Source of the DNA: Bacillota bacterium
Lineage (GTDB): Bacteria; Bacillota; UBA5301; JAMCQP01
Length of the DNA stretch: 52,550 nt
Assembly (NCBI GenBank): GCA_023381695.1
Contig: JAMCQP010000005.1
Coordinates: 1-52,550 of the forward strand
Direction: 5' to 3'
The first letter of the stretch is position 1. Each line of letters opens with the position of its first letter. A program made the translations under genes and the position numbers. The notes under the pieces are model-generated. The model had not been told where the DNA came from and made no database searches. It saw only the letters and a list, made by a program, of their open reading frames with translations. Shown piece by piece: positions 51,413 to 52,550 of this stretch.

Positions 51413-51531
51413 TAAAGAAGCAGTTCTTTCACTTGAAGAAGCAGTTCTTTCAGACGCCTGATCTTGCTCTCAAAAACCTGATCTTGCTCTCAGAAACCCT
51501 GATCTTGCTCTCAGAAACCCTGATCTCAAAG
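51413..51531 (-). repeat. Tandem repeats between cobU and cobQ
   Basis: GAAGCAGTTCTTTCA occurs twice (about 51416-51452). CCTGATCTTGCTCTCA-AAA units of 20-21 bp then occur three times plus a partial fourth (about 51457-51527). The block reaches the cobU stop codon. It has no CRISPR structure since the units have no unique spacers. Confidence 0.8.
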
Positions 51532-52200
51532 AAGCCCTTGCTCCTTGCTCAAAGCCTTGATATTGACCGGAATCCCGGCCACCAGCGCGTACACCTCATC
51601 CGCCGCCCCGGCTACCAGCTGGTTCGCCCGGCCCGCCAGATCGCGGAAGATCCTTCCCATCGGGTAATCCGGCACCACCCCGGCCCCGACCTCGTTTGAA
51701 ACAACGATCACCTTCGCCCCGGACGCCAGCGCGTTATTGATCAGGAGGTTCACCCTGGCGAGAACCTCCCTTTCAATCTCTCCGGCGGCGCCGGCGTCGA
51801 TGATCTCCGCGGTCTCCAGGCCCGGCCGGGCCTGGAACTCCGTGAAAAGCAGATTAGAAACATAGACGGTCAGGCAATCCAGCAAAATTACTTGCAAACC
51901 ACGCCCCTCCCGTGTGACCGAGGCAACGGCCTCAGCCGCGTCCAGCGGGCATTCCACCGTTGCCCAGCTTCGGGGACGCCGCAACCGGTGGAACCTGACC
52001 CGCTCCTCCATCTCCGGGTCGATGATCTGTGCGGTCGCCAGATAGGCAACCCTTCCGGCCGGTTGGGACGCCGGTTGCCGGGCCAGCTTTGCGGCCAGTT
52101 CCTCCGCAAAGCGGCTCTTGCCGCTGCGCACCCCGCCGATGACCAGGATCAGTTTTCCGCCCGCAGTACTTTCCCTTCCGTTTCCCATCGCGCCCACCAT
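51526..52200 (-). CDS. cobU: Adenosylcobinamide kinase/guanylyltransferase
   Basis: This 224-residue enzyme phosphorylates adenosylcobinamide and adds GMP. ATG 52200 (MVGAMGNGRESTAGGKL) has GGGAACG upstream; a second ATG is at 52188. The P-loop GGVRSGKSRFAEELA, the VAYLATAQIIDPEMEERVRFHRLRR block with the GMP-linked histidine, and VILLDCLTVYVSNLL are diagnostic. A short QPASQPAG repeat lies in the loop after the P-loop helix. It is the first gene of the second cobalamin operon, just downstream of a terminator-coupled B12 riboswitch. Confidence 0.95.
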   Translation of the reverse strand: MVGAMGNGRESTAGGKLILVIGGVRSGKSRFAEELAAKLARQPASQPAGRVAYLATAQIIDPEMEERVRFHRLRRPRSWATVECPLDAAEAVASVTREGRGLQVILLDCLTVYVSNLLFTEFQARPGLETAEIIDAGAAGEIEREVLARVNLLINNALASGAKVIVVSNEVGAGVVPDYPMGRIFRDLAGRANQLVAGAADEVYALVAGIPVNIKALSKEQGLL

Positions 52201-52219
52201 TTCGTTCCCATATTTCCAA

Positions 52220-52250
52220 ACAAAAAACCCCCGGCCTTGAGCTGAGGGTT
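52220..52250 (-). terminator. Riboswitch terminator before cobU
   Basis: AACCCTC.GCT pairs with GGC.GGGGGTT (10 bp, one mismatch), and a TTTTTTGTTT run follows on the minus strand. Confidence 0.75.
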
Positions 52251-52324
52251 GGTGTGTAGAGTGTCTGGAACGGCGGACCCAGTTTCCGTTGCCACCGTCG
52301 CCATGCACCGTTCCCTTTTCCCCG

Positions 52325-52515
52325 AAGGTGTCTGGTGAATGAGGCCGGGCAGGTCTCCTGGCTGCCGGATCATCGCCGTCCCGCGCCTTCCCCCGCCTGC
52401 TGGACTTGTCCACCAGACGGAGTGGCAAAATGCGGGCGGTTCCCCGGACACAGTGGCGGGACCGCGGGCATACGACTTCCGTCGCTGCCTCTTCCCTATT
52501 GTACCCGCAATGGCG
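52325..52515 (-). ncRNA. Cobalamin riboswitch controlling cobU-cobQ-cbiB-cobS-cobD-cobC
   Basis: On the minus strand, AGGGAAGAGGCAGCGACGG, GCGGTCCCGCCACTGTGTCC and GGCAGCCAGGAGACCTGCCC are the conserved B12 aptamer blocks in the right order. A terminator follows at 52220-52250. It is the second B12 riboswitch in this window. Confidence 0.92.
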
Positions 52516-52550
52516 GATCTGATCCGCACGCCGGGTACCCGGCCTGGATG

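Noticed and set aside
51413-51531. Tandem repeats as a CRISPR array
   Set aside because: Units are 15-21 bp, nearly contiguous and without unique 30-40 bp spacers. No repeat like this lies near the cmr genes.

Overview
The window looks like a chromosomal segment of a moderately GC-rich Bacillota (Firmicutes, class not assignable from this sequence). Indications are strong GGAGG ribosome-binding sites, TTGACA/TATAAT promoters, T-tailed intrinsic terminators, ABC sugar importers with a lipoprotein binding protein, and B12 riboswitches. A small predicted beta-barrel protein ending in YSF sits next to an LQGC-lipobox lipoprotein (42.0-43.3 kb). This raises the possibility of an outer membrane, i.e. 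a diderm Firmicute; that is inference.

Layout. 0-4.3 kb is a graveyard of mobile and defence fragments: an IS630-like transposase 5' end, two copies of a GyrI-like/MerR regulator pair (one decayed, one intact), a DUF262 (GmrSD-type) fragment, a RhuM fragment and a perfect 40-bp direct repeat. 4.6-10.5 kb (+) holds a TIGR00027-type methyltransferase, a short-chain dehydrogenase, a TetR regulator with a palindromic operator, a multi-pass membrane protein and a CrtI-like FAD oxidoreductase. 10.5-12.7 kb (-) has broken flavodoxin-like genes, a VapBC toxin-antitoxin pair and a HIRAN protein. 13.0-24.8 kb (-) is a carbohydrate locus: LacI regulator, ABC importer (binding protein plus two permeases), a large exported helical-toroid/CBM9-like protein, two overlapping GH130 phosphorylases, a phosphohexomutase and an MFS transporter. 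Together they could import an oligosaccharide, split it by phosphorolysis and pass the sugar phosphate to glycolysis.

25.4-39.4 kb (-) is the most unusual part: a 14-kb one-directional type III-B CRISPR locus without cas1, cas2, cas6 or an array. Transcription order is CARF-domain effector (C-terminal domain possibly RelE-like), cmr1, cas10/cmr2 (intact GGDD, no HD domain), cmr3, cmr4, cmr5, cmr6 (with an extra C-terminal OB/TRAM-like domain), two tiny ORFs chained by 4-base overlaps, a protein with three C2H2-like zinc fingers, and a 1560-residue DUF1998-type DEAH helicase. Cmr1 to Cmr6 are joined by ATGA overlaps or a 2-base gap. A VWA protein and a WYL regulator lie just upstream. A decayed HigA-like antitoxin with a perfect 28-bp operator lies just downstream.

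42-43.5 kb (-) carries the envelope genes. 43.5-52.5 kb is a cobalamin late-pathway locus with two divergent B12 riboswitches, each followed by a terminator: one reads right into cobT, the other reads left through cobU, cobQ/cbiP, cbiB, cobS, cobD and cobC.

Two patterns cross gene borders. One is a dispersed GTGACAGGTACGGTCA-type repeat (five copies, same orientation). The other is frequent short tandem duplications, several in frame inside coding regions, which are rare in the 13-40 kb block.
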